44,979 bases of DNA from Deltaproteobacteria bacterium (GTDB lineage: Bacteria > Myxococcota_A > UBA9160 > SMWR01): positions 1 through 44,979 of the forward strand of contig JAFDDG010000077.1 of assembly GCA_019310965.1 (NCBI GenBank). The letters are read 5' to 3'. The position numbers were made by a program, and so were the translations under genes. Of the stretch, positions 8,193-16,927 are shown in pieces (position 1 is the stretch's first letter; every line of letters starts with the position of its first letter). Below the pieces are notes generated by a model. It searched no databases. It saw only the letters and a program-made list of their open reading frames with translations, and was not told the DNA's origin.

Positions 8193-8792
8193 ATGCGAAC
8201 GGCTCCCCCGATCGATCGACTCGTGGCTGCACTCAAACGTCTGCCCGGTATCGGAGACAAATCCGCCACGCGCCTGGCGTTCTTCTTGCTCGGCGCGCCG
8301 GACGCCGTGGGTCAGGAACTCGGCGAGGCCATCGCACGCCTCAAGCGGGACATCGTGCTGTGCGCGGAGTGCTTCGATCTCACCGACGCCTCGCCCTGCG
8401 CGGTGTGCCGCGATCCCAAGCGCGACCCGTCGCTGCTGTGCGTGGTGGAAGAGCCCGCCGACCTCGCCGCCATCGACGCCACGGGAAAATTTCGCGGGCA
8501 CTTCTTCGTGCTCGGCGGCGCGCTCTCGCCCATCGACGGCGTCGGCCCCGAGGAGCTGCGCATCCGCGAACTCGAGGAACGCGTGCGGCACGGCATTGTG
8601 AAAGAGGTGATCCTCGCGACAAATCCAAACGCCGAGGGCGACGCCACCGCACACTACGTCTCCGAGCGACTGCGACCGCAAGACGTGACACTCACCCGCA
8701 TCGCCTACGGTATGCCGCTCGGCGGCGACCTCGAATACGCCGACCACGTGACGATCGGCCTGTCGCTCGATCACCGCCGCGCGATCGACTGA
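8193..8792 (+). CDS. recR: Recombination mediator protein RecR
   Basis: 199 residues. The helix-hairpin-helix RLPGIGDKSATRLAF is near residue 17. A C4 zinc finger follows (Cys57, Cys60, Cys69, Cys72), then a Toprim domain with VVEEPADLAAID, GGALSPIDGVGPEELRI and EVILATNPNAEGDATAHY, and the C-terminal RIAYGMPLGGDLEYAD. It works with RecO/RecF to load RecA on gapped DNA. It is third in the dnaX-ybaB-recR operon, 9 bp after ybaB. Confidence 0.96.
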   Translation: MRTAPPIDRLVAALKRLPGIGDKSATRLAFFLLGAPDAVGQELGEAIARLKRDIVLCAECFDLTDASPCAVCRDPKRDPSLLCVVEEPADLAAIDATGKFRGHFFVLGGALSPIDGVGPEELRIRELEERVRHGIVKEVILATNPNAEGDATAHYVSERLRPQDVTLTRIAYGMPLGGDLEYADHVTIGLSLDHRRAID

Positions 8793-8849
8793 ATCGCCGT
8801 GCGGGGGGAAACCCCCTAAAGCCCGTCCGCGCGTAAACCGATTGACCAC

Positions 8850-8879
8850 TTGGCGTGGGTCGGGCCGTCAGGGTAGAGT
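8850..8879 (+). promoter_or_regulatory. Candidate promoter for mglBA
   Basis: TTGGCG (8850-8855) and TAGAGT (8874-8879) are separated by 18 bp, a sigma70-like arrangement matching four of six bases in each box. A nine-codon ORF (8885-8914, MKSPSSPSG) starts 5 nt downstream and ends 14 nt before the mglB start. Confidence 0.35.
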
Positions 8880-8928
8880 GCGACATGAAAAGCCCTTCCT
8901 CCCCAAGTGGTTAGCGAGGCGACTGCAT

Positions 8929-9345
8929 ATGCACGACACGCAGCTCGTGATGTACGACGAGGATTTTCGCAAGGTCCTCGCGGTCGTGCAGCGGCTTGTC
9001 AAAGACGCCAACGCCAAGGGCATCTTCGTCATCGACCGCAACGGGCAGATGATCGCCGAATCCGGCGAGATGCAGGGCATCGACACCACCAGCCTCGCAT
9101 CGCTGACGGCAGGCTCGGTGGCCGCCACCAGTGGCCTCGCCAAGATCGTCGGAGAGGAAGAGTTCCCGGTCCATTTCCATCAGGGCCAGAAGGACAACCT
9201 CCACATCTCGCTGATCGCCGGCCGCTTCATTCTCGTGGTGATCTTCGACGACCGCAGCTCGCTGGGCCTCGTGCGCCTGCGTAGCGCCGAGACTCCCTTC
9301 GCCGAAATCACGGACGAAGATATCGACAACCTCTTTTCGGTCTGA
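8929..9345 (+). CDS. mglB: MglB-like roadblock/LC7 GTPase-activating protein
   Basis: 138 residues, a single roadblock/LC7 domain. The N-terminus (TQLVMYDEDFRKVLAVVQRL), the central IDTTSLASLTAGSVAATSGLAK and the C-terminus PFAEITDEDIDNLF match Myxococcus MglB as recalled. The M. xanthus protein is about 20 residues longer, mainly in the stretch before that C-terminus. The ATG at 8929 was chosen because GAGG lies upstream and the protein then begins as in MglB; an upstream in-frame extension has no family similarity. MglB is the GAP, and partly exchange factor, for MglA and sets the lagging-pole identity in polarised cells. mglA follows 9 bp later. Confidence 0.93.
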   Translation: MHDTQLVMYDEDFRKVLAVVQRLVKDANAKGIFVIDRNGQMIAESGEMQGIDTTSLASLTAGSVAATSGLAKIVGEEEFPVHFHQGQKDNLHISLIAGRFILVVIFDDRSSLGLVRLRSAETPFAEITDEDIDNLFSV

Positions 9346-9354
9346 CGGTCGGGA

Positions 9355-9945
9355 ATGTCCTTCATCAACTACTCCTCGCGTGAGATCAACTGCAAGATCG
9401 TCTACTACGGACCCGGCCTGTGCGGCAAGACGACGAACCTGCAGTTCATTTACAGCAAGACCAATCCCGACCTGAAGGGAAAGATGATTTCGCTCGCGAC
9501 CGAGACGGAGCGAACGCTCTTCTTCGACTTCCTGCCGCTGGCTCTGGGGCAGATCCGCGGCTTCAAGACCCGTTTTCATCTCTACACGGTGCCGGGCCAG
9601 GTGTTCTACGACGCCAGCCGCAAGCTGATCCTGAAGGGCGTGGACGGCGTGGTGTTCGTGGCCGACAGCCAGAACGAGCGCATGGAGGCCAATGTCGAGA
9701 GCCTCGACAACCTGCGCATCAACCTGACCGAGCAGGGCTACGACCTCGACAAGATCCCGTGCATCATCCAGTACAACAAGCGGGACCTGCCGAACGCCGC
9801 GCCCCTCGAAGAATTGCAGCGCTTGCTCAATCCGGGCGGCCTGGTGGAGTTCGAAGCCTGCGCCACCACCGGACAGGGGGTCTTCGAGACACTGAAGGCC
9901 GTTGCCCGCGGGGTCCTGCAGGACCTGAAGCAGATGGGCGGCTGA
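9355..9945 (+). CDS. mglA: Small Ras-like GTPase MglA
   Basis: 196 residues. The N-terminus [19 protein letters not shown] is nearly invariant in MglA. The P-loop is GPGLCGKTT (residues 19-27). The switch/PM3 motif [18 protein letters not shown] has Thr in place of the Ras Asp, the known MglA-group signature. The base-recognition motif is QYNKRDLPN. In Myxococcus MglA-GTP marks the leading pole and directs gliding and type IV pili. No motility genes are adjacent here, so only the polarity-switch role can be inferred. Confidence 0.95.
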   Translation: MSFINYSSREINCKIVYYGPGLCGKTTNLQFIYSKTNPDLKGKMISLATETERTLFFDFLPLALGQIRGFKTRFHLYTVPGQVFYDASRKLILKGVDGVVFVADSQNERMEANVESLDNLRINLTEQGYDLDKIPCIIQYNKRDLPNAAPLEELQRLLNPGGLVEFEACATTGQGVFETLKAVARGVLQDLKQMGG

Positions 9946-9969
9946 GCGAGCACGCCCCGGCCGAGGCGA

Positions 9970-10725
9970 TCAGCGCCCGGCGCGAGCCCGCCGTCGTCCC
10001 TGTCCCGCAAGCGTCCTGAGCTTCAAGCGCGGCAGCGTCGCGCCGAGAATCGGGTCGGCACCGAGGGCCGCCCGCAGCCCGCGCGCCGTGAGCTGCCTCC
10101 CGCCCGCAACCAGCACGCGATTGTCGTAGTCCTCGACCTCGATCGAGATCAAGCCGCGAAAATGGCGCGCGAGCGCGGCCGCCATGGGGGCTGCTTCGTC
10201 GATGGTATTGGAAACGAGCAGCCCGCCCGGCGCCAGCCGGCGTCGCACCCACTCGAGGCCGGGATCCGGCAGCCAGTCGGGCTTGTGCACCGCCCGACCC
10301 CGCCCGACGAAGAGGTCCTCGATCACCAGGTCGTAGCGCCGCCTGGCGCGCTGCAGGTACACGCGCGCGTCGGCCCGCACCACCTCGACATCCAGCGCGT
10401 CGAGTTCGAGCCAGCGGCGCGCGGCGCGCAGCACTTCGCCGCTCATCTCGACGCCGACGATACGTGCCTGCGGCGCCAGCGCGCGCACCACCCGGGCCAC
10501 GCTGCCGCCACCGAGGCCCAGCACCAAGACATCCCGACGCCGCGCCGGCGGTAGCGCCAGCAGCGGCGCGGCCAGGGCATCCCAGACGGAGCCCGTGATC
10601 GGAAGACCCGGTTCGTACCAGGACGCAAATGTGCCATCGATCTCGAGGGCGCGGCCGCGACGACCGACTTTCACCTCGACCCGCGGCCGCACGCTGCGCC
10701 GCCTTCTCCCGCTCGTCTTGCCCAC
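9970..10725 (-). CDS. Spermidine synthase-like SAM-binding protein
   Basis: 251 residues with a Rossmann fold of the polyamine aminopropyltransferase/methyltransferase group. The SAM motif is VLVLGLGGGSVARVVRALAP (about residue 66), the acidic ribose-binding residue is in IVGVEMSGEV, and a D..VIEDLF segment lies near residue 133. The usual N-terminal beta domain and the GG-D-G tetrad of true spermidine synthases are not clear, so an orphan spermine/spermidine synthase-like methyltransferase is the safer name. Both ends are strongly basic. It is a single gene, divergent from priA with 24 bp between the starts. Confidence 0.72.
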   Translation of the reverse strand: MGKTSGRRRRSVRPRVEVKVGRRGRALEIDGTFASWYEPGLPITGSVWDALAAPLLALPPARRRDVLVLGLGGGSVARVVRALAPQARIVGVEMSGEVLRAARRWLELDALDVEVVRADARVYLQRARRRYDLVIEDLFVGRGRAVHKPDWLPDPGLEWVRRRLAPGGLLVSNTIDEAAPMAAALARHFRGLISIEVEDYDNRVLVAGGRQLTARGLRAALGADPILGATLPRLKLRTLAGQGRRRARAGR

Positions 10726-10749
10726 CTGCCTTACACTGCCCCCAGCGTC

Positions 10750-13197
10750 ATGACTCAGCCCCTCTTCGCGGCTCCCGTCGAAAGCATCGTTCGCGTCGCG
10801 CTACCGGTTCCCGTCGACGATCTCTTCGACTACGCGGTGCCGCCGCGACTGGCGGCGGCGGCGGTCCCGGGCTGTCGCGTACGCGTCCCCTTCAGTGGGC
10901 GCCCCCTGGTTGGCGTGATCGTCGAGCCCGGAGAGCCCGGACGCTTCGCCGGAAAGCTGCGCTCCATCGACGCCGTCCTCGACGCGGAGCCAGTGCTCTC
11001 CGAAACGATGCTCGGGATCCTACGCGAGGAGGCCCGCGAGATCCTGTGTCCGCCCGGTATCGCGATCGCCGCGGCGTTGCCGCCGGGCTCCGCACCGCGC
11101 AGCAGCCGGGGGCTGCGCCTGACCGCACGCGGCCGCGCGGCCCTGGAGGCAGGAGCCCTGCCCGAGACGGCGAGCGGCCTGCTCGCCAGCCTCGCCGGGC
11201 GCGCTCGCGACGGTGTCTGGCTGCGCCGCCGCGCCACGCCCGAGCTGCTCGCAGACCTGGAGCGCGACGGCCTGGTGGCGCCCACGCACATCGAACGCGG
11301 GCCCGCCGCCCGCGCCGCCGTCGTCACGATTGCCCGCGTGGCTCCGGGGCTCGACGTCGACCGGGCGGCAGCAGAGGCGCTGGCCCGGGCACCGCGGCAG
11401 ATGGAGCTGCTGCGCGAGCTCGAGCGCCGCGGCGCCACGCCAGTGAGTGCCCTGCGCGACGCATTCCCAACGGTGAGCGCGCTGCTGCGTCCGCTGGTGA
11501 GTCGCAAGCTGGTCGTACTCGAAGATCGGACGACGCCGCGCGATGTACTGGGCGACCCGCTACACCACGAGCCCGAGGTGGTGTTGACCGCGGACCAGGC
11601 GGACGCGATCAAGCCGATCCACGATGCCATCGACACGCGCAGCCCGCGCACCTTCCTGCTGCACGGGGTGACCGGCAGTGGCAAGACCGAGATCTACCTG
11701 CGCGCCGTCGGCAAGGCTCTGCAGCTCGGGCGCCAGGCGCTGGTGCTGGTGCCCGAGATCACCCTCACGCATCAGATCCTGGCGCGCCTGCGCTCGCGCT
11801 TCGGCGACGGCCTGGCCGTGCTGCACTCCGGCCTGCGGCCGGGCGAGCGTCTCGAGCAGTGGCAGCGGCTGCGGGGTAGCGAAGTTCCGATCGCGGTGGG
11901 CGCGCGTTCGGCACTATTCGCGCCGCTCGAGAATCTGGGCGTGATCGTGATCGACGAAGAGCACGACTCCGCCTACAAGAACGACGAGGGCTTCCGCTAT
12001 CACGCGCGCGACCTCGCCGCACGACGCGCCGCGGCCGCGGGCTGCCCGGTGATCCTCGGCTCGGCGACGCCGGCTCTCGAGACGCGCTTCGCAGCGGACC
12101 GCGGCAGCATCGAACGGCTCGTTCTGCCCTCGCGCATAGGTGGGCGCCCGCTACCGGCAGTGGAGATCGTCGACCTGCAACGCGAGAGGGAGCTGGCCGC
12201 TCGGGGCCGCAAGATCATCCTGTCCGGGGCGCTGCGACGCGCCCTCGACGACACCCTGCGCGACGGCGGCCAGGCGCTCCTGCTGCTCAACCGGCGCGGT
12301 TTCTCGACGCAGATCTTCTGCTTCTCCTGCGGCAACGCCGAGCACTGTCCGGAGTGCGACATCGCGCTGGTCTACCACGCGACGGAGCAGGAGCTGCGCT
12401 GCCACTACTGCGACCACTCCTGCCCGACGCCGGATGTGTGCCCAGGCTGCGGTGCGCCGGACCAGGCGCTGCTCGGCATCGGCACCGAGCGACTCGAGGA
12501 GGAGATCCGGACGCGTTTTCCGCATGCGCGGCTGGCGCGCCTGGATCGCGACACGGCGCAGCGCCGCGGCACCACCGAGCGCATCCTGAGCGACCTGCGC
12601 GCCAGGCGCCTCGATGTCGTGGTGGGCACCCAGATGTTGGCCAAGGGTCACGACTTCCCCGGCGTACGCCTGGTCGGGGTGGTGCTGGCCGATATCGGCC
12701 TGCACCTGCCGGATTTTCGGGCCGCCGAGCGCACCTTCCAGCTGCTGACCCAGGTGGCGGGACGCGCCGGGCGCGACCGGGCGCCGGGCCGGGTGGTGAT
12801 CCAGACCTACAGCCCGGATCACTACGCCGTGAAACCGGTCCGCAGGCACGATTACGAGAAGTTCTACGCCGAGGAGCTCGGCCACCGGGCCGGGCTCGGC
12901 TACCCGCCCTTCGGGCACCTCGCGCACGTGCTGGTGTCCGGGCCGGAGCTCGATGCCACCCAGGTGGCAGCCCAGAGTCTGGCGCAACACGCGGAGCCCG
13001 AGCCCGGCACCGAACTGCTGGGCCCGGCGCCCGCTCCGCTGGCCCGGCTGCGCGGGCGGCATCGCTTCCAGCTGCTGATCAAGGGGCGCGATCCGGCAGC
13101 CGTGCTGCGGGTGGCGAGCCGCGTGCGCGCGGCCACCGCGACGCTTCCGGAGGGAATCCAGGCGGTTGTGGATCCCCGGCCGGTGCACCTGTTGTAA
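10750..13197 (+). CDS. priA: Primosomal replication-restart helicase PriA
   Basis: 815 residues, somewhat longer than the 732 of E. coli. The N-terminal 3'-DNA-binding domain has VRVALPVPVDDLFDYAVP. The helicase core has Walker A LLHGVTGSGKTEIYLR (near residue 308), motif II VIVIDEEHD, motif III LGSATPALET, and motifs V/VI VVGTQMLAKGHDFPGV and QVAGRAGR. Eight cysteines in CFSCGNAEHCPECD and CHYCDHSCPTPDVCPGCG bind two zincs. It reloads the replisome at stalled forks. A TACACT hexamer lies 12 nt before the ATG. It heads the priA-def-fmt-rsmB-rpe run. Confidence 0.96.
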   Translation: MTQPLFAAPVESIVRVALPVPVDDLFDYAVPPRLAAAAVPGCRVRVPFSGRPLVGVIVEPGEPGRFAGKLRSIDAVLDAEPVLSETMLGILREEAREILCPPGIAIAAALPPGSAPRSSRGLRLTARGRAALEAGALPETASGLLASLAGRARDGVWLRRRATPELLADLERDGLVAPTHIERGPAARAAVVTIARVAPGLDVDRAAAEALARAPRQMELLRELERRGATPVSALRDAFPTVSALLRPLVSRKLVVLEDRTTPRDVLGDPLHHEPEVVLTADQADAIKPIHDAIDTRSPRTFLLHGVTGSGKTEIYLRAVGKALQLGRQALVLVPEITLTHQILARLRSRFGDGLAVLHSGLRPGERLEQWQRLRGSEVPIAVGARSALFAPLENLGVIVIDEEHDSAYKNDEGFRYHARDLAARRAAAAGCPVILGSATPALETRFAADRGSIERLVLPSRIGGRPLPAVEIVDLQRERELAARGRKIILSGALRRALDDTLRDGGQALLLLNRRGFSTQIFCFSCGNAEHCPECDIALVYHATEQELRCHYCDHSCPTPDVCPGCGAPDQALLGIGTERLEEEIRTRFPHARLARLDRDTAQRRGTTERILSDLRARRLDVVVGTQMLAKGHDFPGVRLVGVVLADIGLHLPDFRAAERTFQLLTQVAGRAGRDRAPGRVVIQTYSPDHYAVKPVRRHDYEKFYAEELGHRAGLGYPPFGHLAHVLVSGPELDATQVAAQSLAQHAEPEPGTELLGPAPAPLARLRGRHRFQLLIKGRDPAAVLRVASRVRAATATLPEGIQAVVDPRPVHLL

Positions 13198-13206
13198 GTT
13201 CCTTCC

Positions 13207-13734
13207 ATGCCGCTCCGCGAGGTGCTTCAGTTTCCCGACAAGCGGCTCGCGCGCGTGTCGGAGCCCATCGGCAAAATCAGCGAGCAGATTCGCCAGCTCG
13301 CGGCCGACATGCTCGAGGTGATGTACGACGAGCCCGGCATCGGCCTGGCCGCGCCGCAGCTGGGCGAGGCCATTCGACTGATCGTCGTCGACACCGAGTG
13401 GCCAGAGGACGGCGCCGAGCGCAACCCACTCGTGCTGATGAACCCCGAGATCGTCGAGGCCGACGGAAGCATCACCTGGAGCGAGGGCTGTCTGTCGGTC
13501 CCGGACTTGCAGGCAGATGTGGAGCGCTCCGAACGGGTGACTCTCGCCGCGAAGGATCTCGACGGAAAAGCGCTGGAGATCCGCGCGGAGGGCCTGCAGG
13601 CCGTCTGCTTCCAACACGAAATCGATCACCTCGACGGCTTGCTCTTCATCGACCGCATCAGCCGGCTCAAGCGCGAGATGTACGTGCGCAAGCGCAAGAA
13701 GCAGCTCCGCCAGGATCAGCTCGAGGCGGGCTGA
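13207..13734 (+). CDS. def: Peptide deformylase
   Basis: 175 residues. All three catalytic motifs are intact: GIGLAAPQ (44-51), EGCLS (93-97, metal Cys95) and HEIDH (137-141, metal histidines and Glu). It removes the N-formyl group from nascent proteins, so it pairs functionally with fmt directly downstream. It starts 9 bp after priA. Confidence 0.96.
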   Translation: MPLREVLQFPDKRLARVSEPIGKISEQIRQLAADMLEVMYDEPGIGLAAPQLGEAIRLIVVDTEWPEDGAERNPLVLMNPEIVEADGSITWSEGCLSVPDLQADVERSERVTLAAKDLDGKALEIRAEGLQAVCFQHEIDHLDGLLFIDRISRLKREMYVRKRKKQLRQDQLEAG

Positions 13735-13750
13735 GGCCGCGGGCAAGCCC

Positions 13751-14695
13751 TTGCGTATCGTCTTCTTCGGGACGCCCGCATACGCCGTCCCCAGCCTCGA
13801 GCGCCTGCTGGACGGGCCCCACGAGGTGGTGGCGACGGTGAGCCAGCCGGACCGGCCGCGAGGCCGCGGTCGCAAGACCGTGCCCTGCCCGGTGGCACAG
13901 AGCGCGCTGGCCCGCGACATCCCGGCGCTGCGCCCATCGAAGGTCGGCAGCAACGACGTGCAGGACACGCTGCGCGGCCTGGCGCCCGACCTGGGCGTCG
14001 TGGTCGCCTTTGGCCAGTTCATGCCCAGGCCGCTGCGCGAGCTGCCGAGCCGCGGTTGCTGCATCAATGGCCACGCGAGCCTGCTTCCGCGCTGGCGCGG
14101 CGCCGCACCGATCCAGCGAGCCATCCTGGCCGGCGATCGCGAGACCGGCGTCTGCGTGATGCGAGTCGAGCGCGAGATGGACGCCGGCCCGGTGGCGGCG
14201 CGCGGCGTGCTGACGATCGACGAGCGCGAGAACGCGGGTGAGCTATCCGAGCGCATGGCGGCACTGACCGCCGATCTTCTGGCGGACGTGGTCGAGCAGC
14301 TGGTCGGCAACCGGGTCGTCTGGACGCCCCAGCCCGAGGAAGGCGTGACCCTCGCGCCCAAGGTGGAACGCGCCGAGCTGCAGCTCGACTTCCGCGAGTC
14401 GGCGGTCGCACTCGAACGCCGGGTGCGCGCTTTCGCTCCGGACCCGGGCGCTCGCGCCAACCTCGACGGTGAACCGCTGCGCATCCTGGCCGCGGACGTC
14501 GACCCCGCGCCCTGCGAGCGCCCGCCGGGCAGCATCGCCCGTTCCGGCGACGACGTGCGCATCGCCACTGGCGACGCGTGGCTGCGGCCCCTCGTGCTGC
14601 AGCGGCCCGGCAAGCGCGCGCTCGACGTCGCGGCATTCCTGCGCGGCCGTCCGCTGACGGAGGGCGCACACTTCGCGCTCCCCGGCGAGGCGTAG
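13751..14695 (+). CDS. fmt: Methionyl-tRNA formyltransferase
   Basis: 314 residues from a TTG start at 13751, chosen because it gives the family N-terminus (RIVFFGTPAYAVPSLERLL). The formyltransferase domain has the characteristic SLLPRWRGAAPIQRAI and an active-site Asp in ..EMDAGPV. The C-terminal OB domain holds R.RAF.P.PGA. It formylates initiator Met-tRNA using 10-formyl-THF. It is 16 bp after def, and the def-fmt pairing is conserved in most bacteria. Confidence 0.95.
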   Translation: MRIVFFGTPAYAVPSLERLLDGPHEVVATVSQPDRPRGRGRKTVPCPVAQSALARDIPALRPSKVGSNDVQDTLRGLAPDLGVVVAFGQFMPRPLRELPSRGCCINGHASLLPRWRGAAPIQRAILAGDRETGVCVMRVEREMDAGPVAARGVLTIDERENAGELSERMAALTADLLADVVEQLVGNRVVWTPQPEEGVTLAPKVERAELQLDFRESAVALERRVRAFAPDPGARANLDGEPLRILAADVDPAPCERPPGSIARSGDDVRIATGDAWLRPLVLQRPGKRALDVAAFLRGRPLTEGAHFALPGEA

Positions 14696-14771
14696 TCCTC
14701 CGCCCGCAACTTCGCAGCGCACTCGAGAGCGCGCCGCGAGCGAAGTCCGACCAGTGGACTAGTCTCGCGAC

Positions 14772-16193
14772 GTGGCTACGCACTCCCAGACCCGCCCGGG
14801 CCGCGGACGTCCGCGCCGCGGCCGGGACCTCGCCCGCGGGGCACCGACCCGCGCCCGCCTGCTGGCGCTGCGCGTGATCGAGCGCGTGGAGCGCTCCGGC
14901 GCCTATGCCGACTTGCTACTCAACGCACAACTCAGTCGCAGCAATCTGGCGGCGGGCGACCGCGCGTTCGCGACGGATCTCGTCAACGGCACCCTGCGTT
15001 GGCGCGGCCGCCTCGATTTTCTTCTGACCCAACTGCTCGAGCGCGACCTCGAGAAGCTCGACCCGCTGGTGGCGAACGCCCTGCGCCTCGGCGCCTACCA
15101 GATCGTCTGCAACGAGCGGGTGCCCAACAGCGCGGCGGTGGACCAGACGGTGCGCTGCGTGCGCGCCGCGGGCGCGGAGCGCGCCACCGGGCTGGTGAAT
15201 GCGGTGCTGCGCAAGCTGGCGGGGTGCCACGCCGAGTTGGCGCTGCCGGACCTCACCGCGGACCCCCTCGGCCACCTGACACACGCGCTCTCCATTCCGC
15301 CGTGGCTGGCAGACCGCTGGCTCGCGGAGCTGGGCGCCGAGGAGGCAGCCGCGCTGGCAACGGCCTGCAACCAGATCCCACCGCTCACGATCCGCGTGAA
15401 CCGTCTCGAGACGAGCCGCGACGCGCTACTCGAGGAACTGCGGGAACGCTTCCCGGAAGCGGCGGCGTGTCGCTATGCGAGCGACGGCATCGTGCTGGGT
15501 CGTCGCGGCAATCCGGCCATCGACCCGGCCTTCCTGGATGGGCGCTACAGCGTGCAAGACGAGGCGTCGCAGCTGGTGGTGGCGCTGCTCGACCCGCAGC
15601 CGGGCGAAACCATCCTCGACGCCTGCGCAGCACCCGGCGGCAAGGCCACCGCCATCGGCGAGCGCCTCGGCGCGTCGGGCCGCGTGGTGGCCACCGATCG
15701 CAACCCGCGCCGTTTGGGGCTGGTGCGACGTCAGGTGCGCCGCCTGCGACTTCGTGCCGTGCACTGCGTCGAGCGCGACGCAACCCAATCGCTGGCAGAT
15801 CTCGCCGCGCCCCCGGGCTTCGACCGCATACTGATCGACGCTCCCTGCTCCGGGATCGGAACGCTGCGGCGCAACCCCGACGCGCGCTGGCGCGTCCAGC
15901 CACCGGACGCAGCGCGGCTTGCAGAAACCCAGGGACAGCTTCTGCGCAACGCCGCCGCCGTCTTGAGGCCAGGTGGCACCCTCGTCTACAGTACCTGCAC
16001 CCTCCTCCGAGAGGAGAACGAAGACGTGATCGCCGCCTTCCTCGATGCGACAGCCGAATTTTCACGCGCCGCCACGCAGGATCTGCCGACACAGCTGAAC
16101 AGCCTCGTCGATGCCGACGGCACCCTGCGCTGCCTGCCGCACCGGCACGACATGGACGGCTTCTTTGCAACCAAGCTGGTGCGCGCGTCGTGA
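14772..16193 (+). CDS. rsmB: 16S rRNA m5C967 methyltransferase RsmB
   Basis: 473 residues from GTG. The first ~150 residues form a NusB-like RNA-binding domain (ARLLALRVIERVERSGAYADLLLN..., FATDLVNGTLRW, PNSAAVDQTVR). The methyltransferase domain has SAM motif LDACAAPGGKATAIGE and the two catalytic cysteines in DAPCSGIGTLRRNPD and YSTCTLLREENEDV. A TAGTCT hexamer ends 6 nt before the GTG, and the start is 76 bp from fmt, so it may have its own promoter. It overlaps rpe by 4 nt. Confidence 0.94.
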   Translation: MATHSQTRPGRGRPRRGRDLARGAPTRARLLALRVIERVERSGAYADLLLNAQLSRSNLAAGDRAFATDLVNGTLRWRGRLDFLLTQLLERDLEKLDPLVANALRLGAYQIVCNERVPNSAAVDQTVRCVRAAGAERATGLVNAVLRKLAGCHAELALPDLTADPLGHLTHALSIPPWLADRWLAELGAEEAAALATACNQIPPLTIRVNRLETSRDALLEELRERFPEAAACRYASDGIVLGRRGNPAIDPAFLDGRYSVQDEASQLVVALLDPQPGETILDACAAPGGKATAIGERLGASGRVVATDRNPRRLGLVRRQVRRLRLRAVHCVERDATQSLADLAAPPGFDRILIDAPCSGIGTLRRNPDARWRVQPPDAARLAETQGQLLRNAAAVLRPGGTLVYSTCTLLREENEDVIAAFLDATAEFSRAATQDLPTQLNSLVDADGTLRCLPHRHDMDGFFATKLVRAS

Positions 16194-16855
16194 GCCGCGG
16201 CGCCACGCGCATTGCGCCGTCGATCCTGGCCGCCGATTTCACCCGCCTGGGCGACGAGCTCGCTGCCATCGAGCGGGCCGGCGCTGACTGGGTGCACATC
16301 GACGTGATGGATGGACACTTCGTGCCGAACATCACGCTGGGTCCGTTCATCGTCGAAGCCTGCGAGCGCGCCACGCAGCTCCCGCTCGACGTACACCTGA
16401 TGATCGAGAAGCCCGAGCGCTACATCGAAGAGTTCGCGCGCGCGGGGGCAGCCACCGTTGGCGTGCAGGTCGAAGCTTGCCCGCACCTGCACCGCAGCGT
16501 GGGCCAGATCCACGACGCCGGCGCCCGCGCATGCGTGGTGTTGAACCCGGGCACCCCGGCTTCCGCGGTCGAACCGGTACTCGGCGACATCGACCAGATT
16601 CTGGTGATGACGGTGAACCCGGGCTTCGGTGGGCAGAAGTTCATCGAAAACATGGTCGACAAGATCGCGACCCTGCGGCGCTGGATCGACGAACGCGGTC
16701 ACGATGTGGCGCTGGAAGTGGACGGCGGCATCGCCGTCGAGACGATAGGGCGAGCCGCGGCCGCGGGCGCCGACGTATTCGTGGCCGGTACGGCCATATT
16801 CGGCGCGGAAGATTACGCTCAGGCAATCGAAGCGCTGCGCCACGCGGCGGGCTGA
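16190..16855 (+). CDS. rpe: Ribulose-phosphate 3-epimerase
   Basis: 221 residues from GTG, overlapping the rsmB stop as GTGA. The TIM-barrel motifs are all present: IAPSILAADFTRLGDE, HIDVMDGHFVPNITLGP (metal-binding His and Asp), LDVHLMI, VMTVNPGFGGQKFIE and LEVDGGI. It interconverts ribulose-5-P and xylulose-5-P in the pentose phosphate pathway. It closes the priA-def-fmt-rsmB run. Confidence 0.95.
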   Translation: MSRGATRIAPSILAADFTRLGDELAAIERAGADWVHIDVMDGHFVPNITLGPFIVEACERATQLPLDVHLMIEKPERYIEEFARAGAATVGVQVEACPHLHRSVGQIHDAGARACVVLNPGTPASAVEPVLGDIDQILVMTVNPGFGGQKFIENMVDKIATLRRWIDERGHDVALEVDGGIAVETIGRAAAAGADVFVAGTAIFGAEDYAQAIEALRHAAG

Positions 16856-16927
16856 ACACCTCGGCCGCCGCGCGGCTGCATTGGGGTACCCTGAAAGCCC
16901 CCGAGGGACCCGAGCGGAGCAGCACCT

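Noticed and set aside
12151..14709. 852-codon open frame antisense to priA-def-fmt
   Set aside because: It lies opposite three certain genes, and its length is explained by high GC. The translation has no domain similarity.
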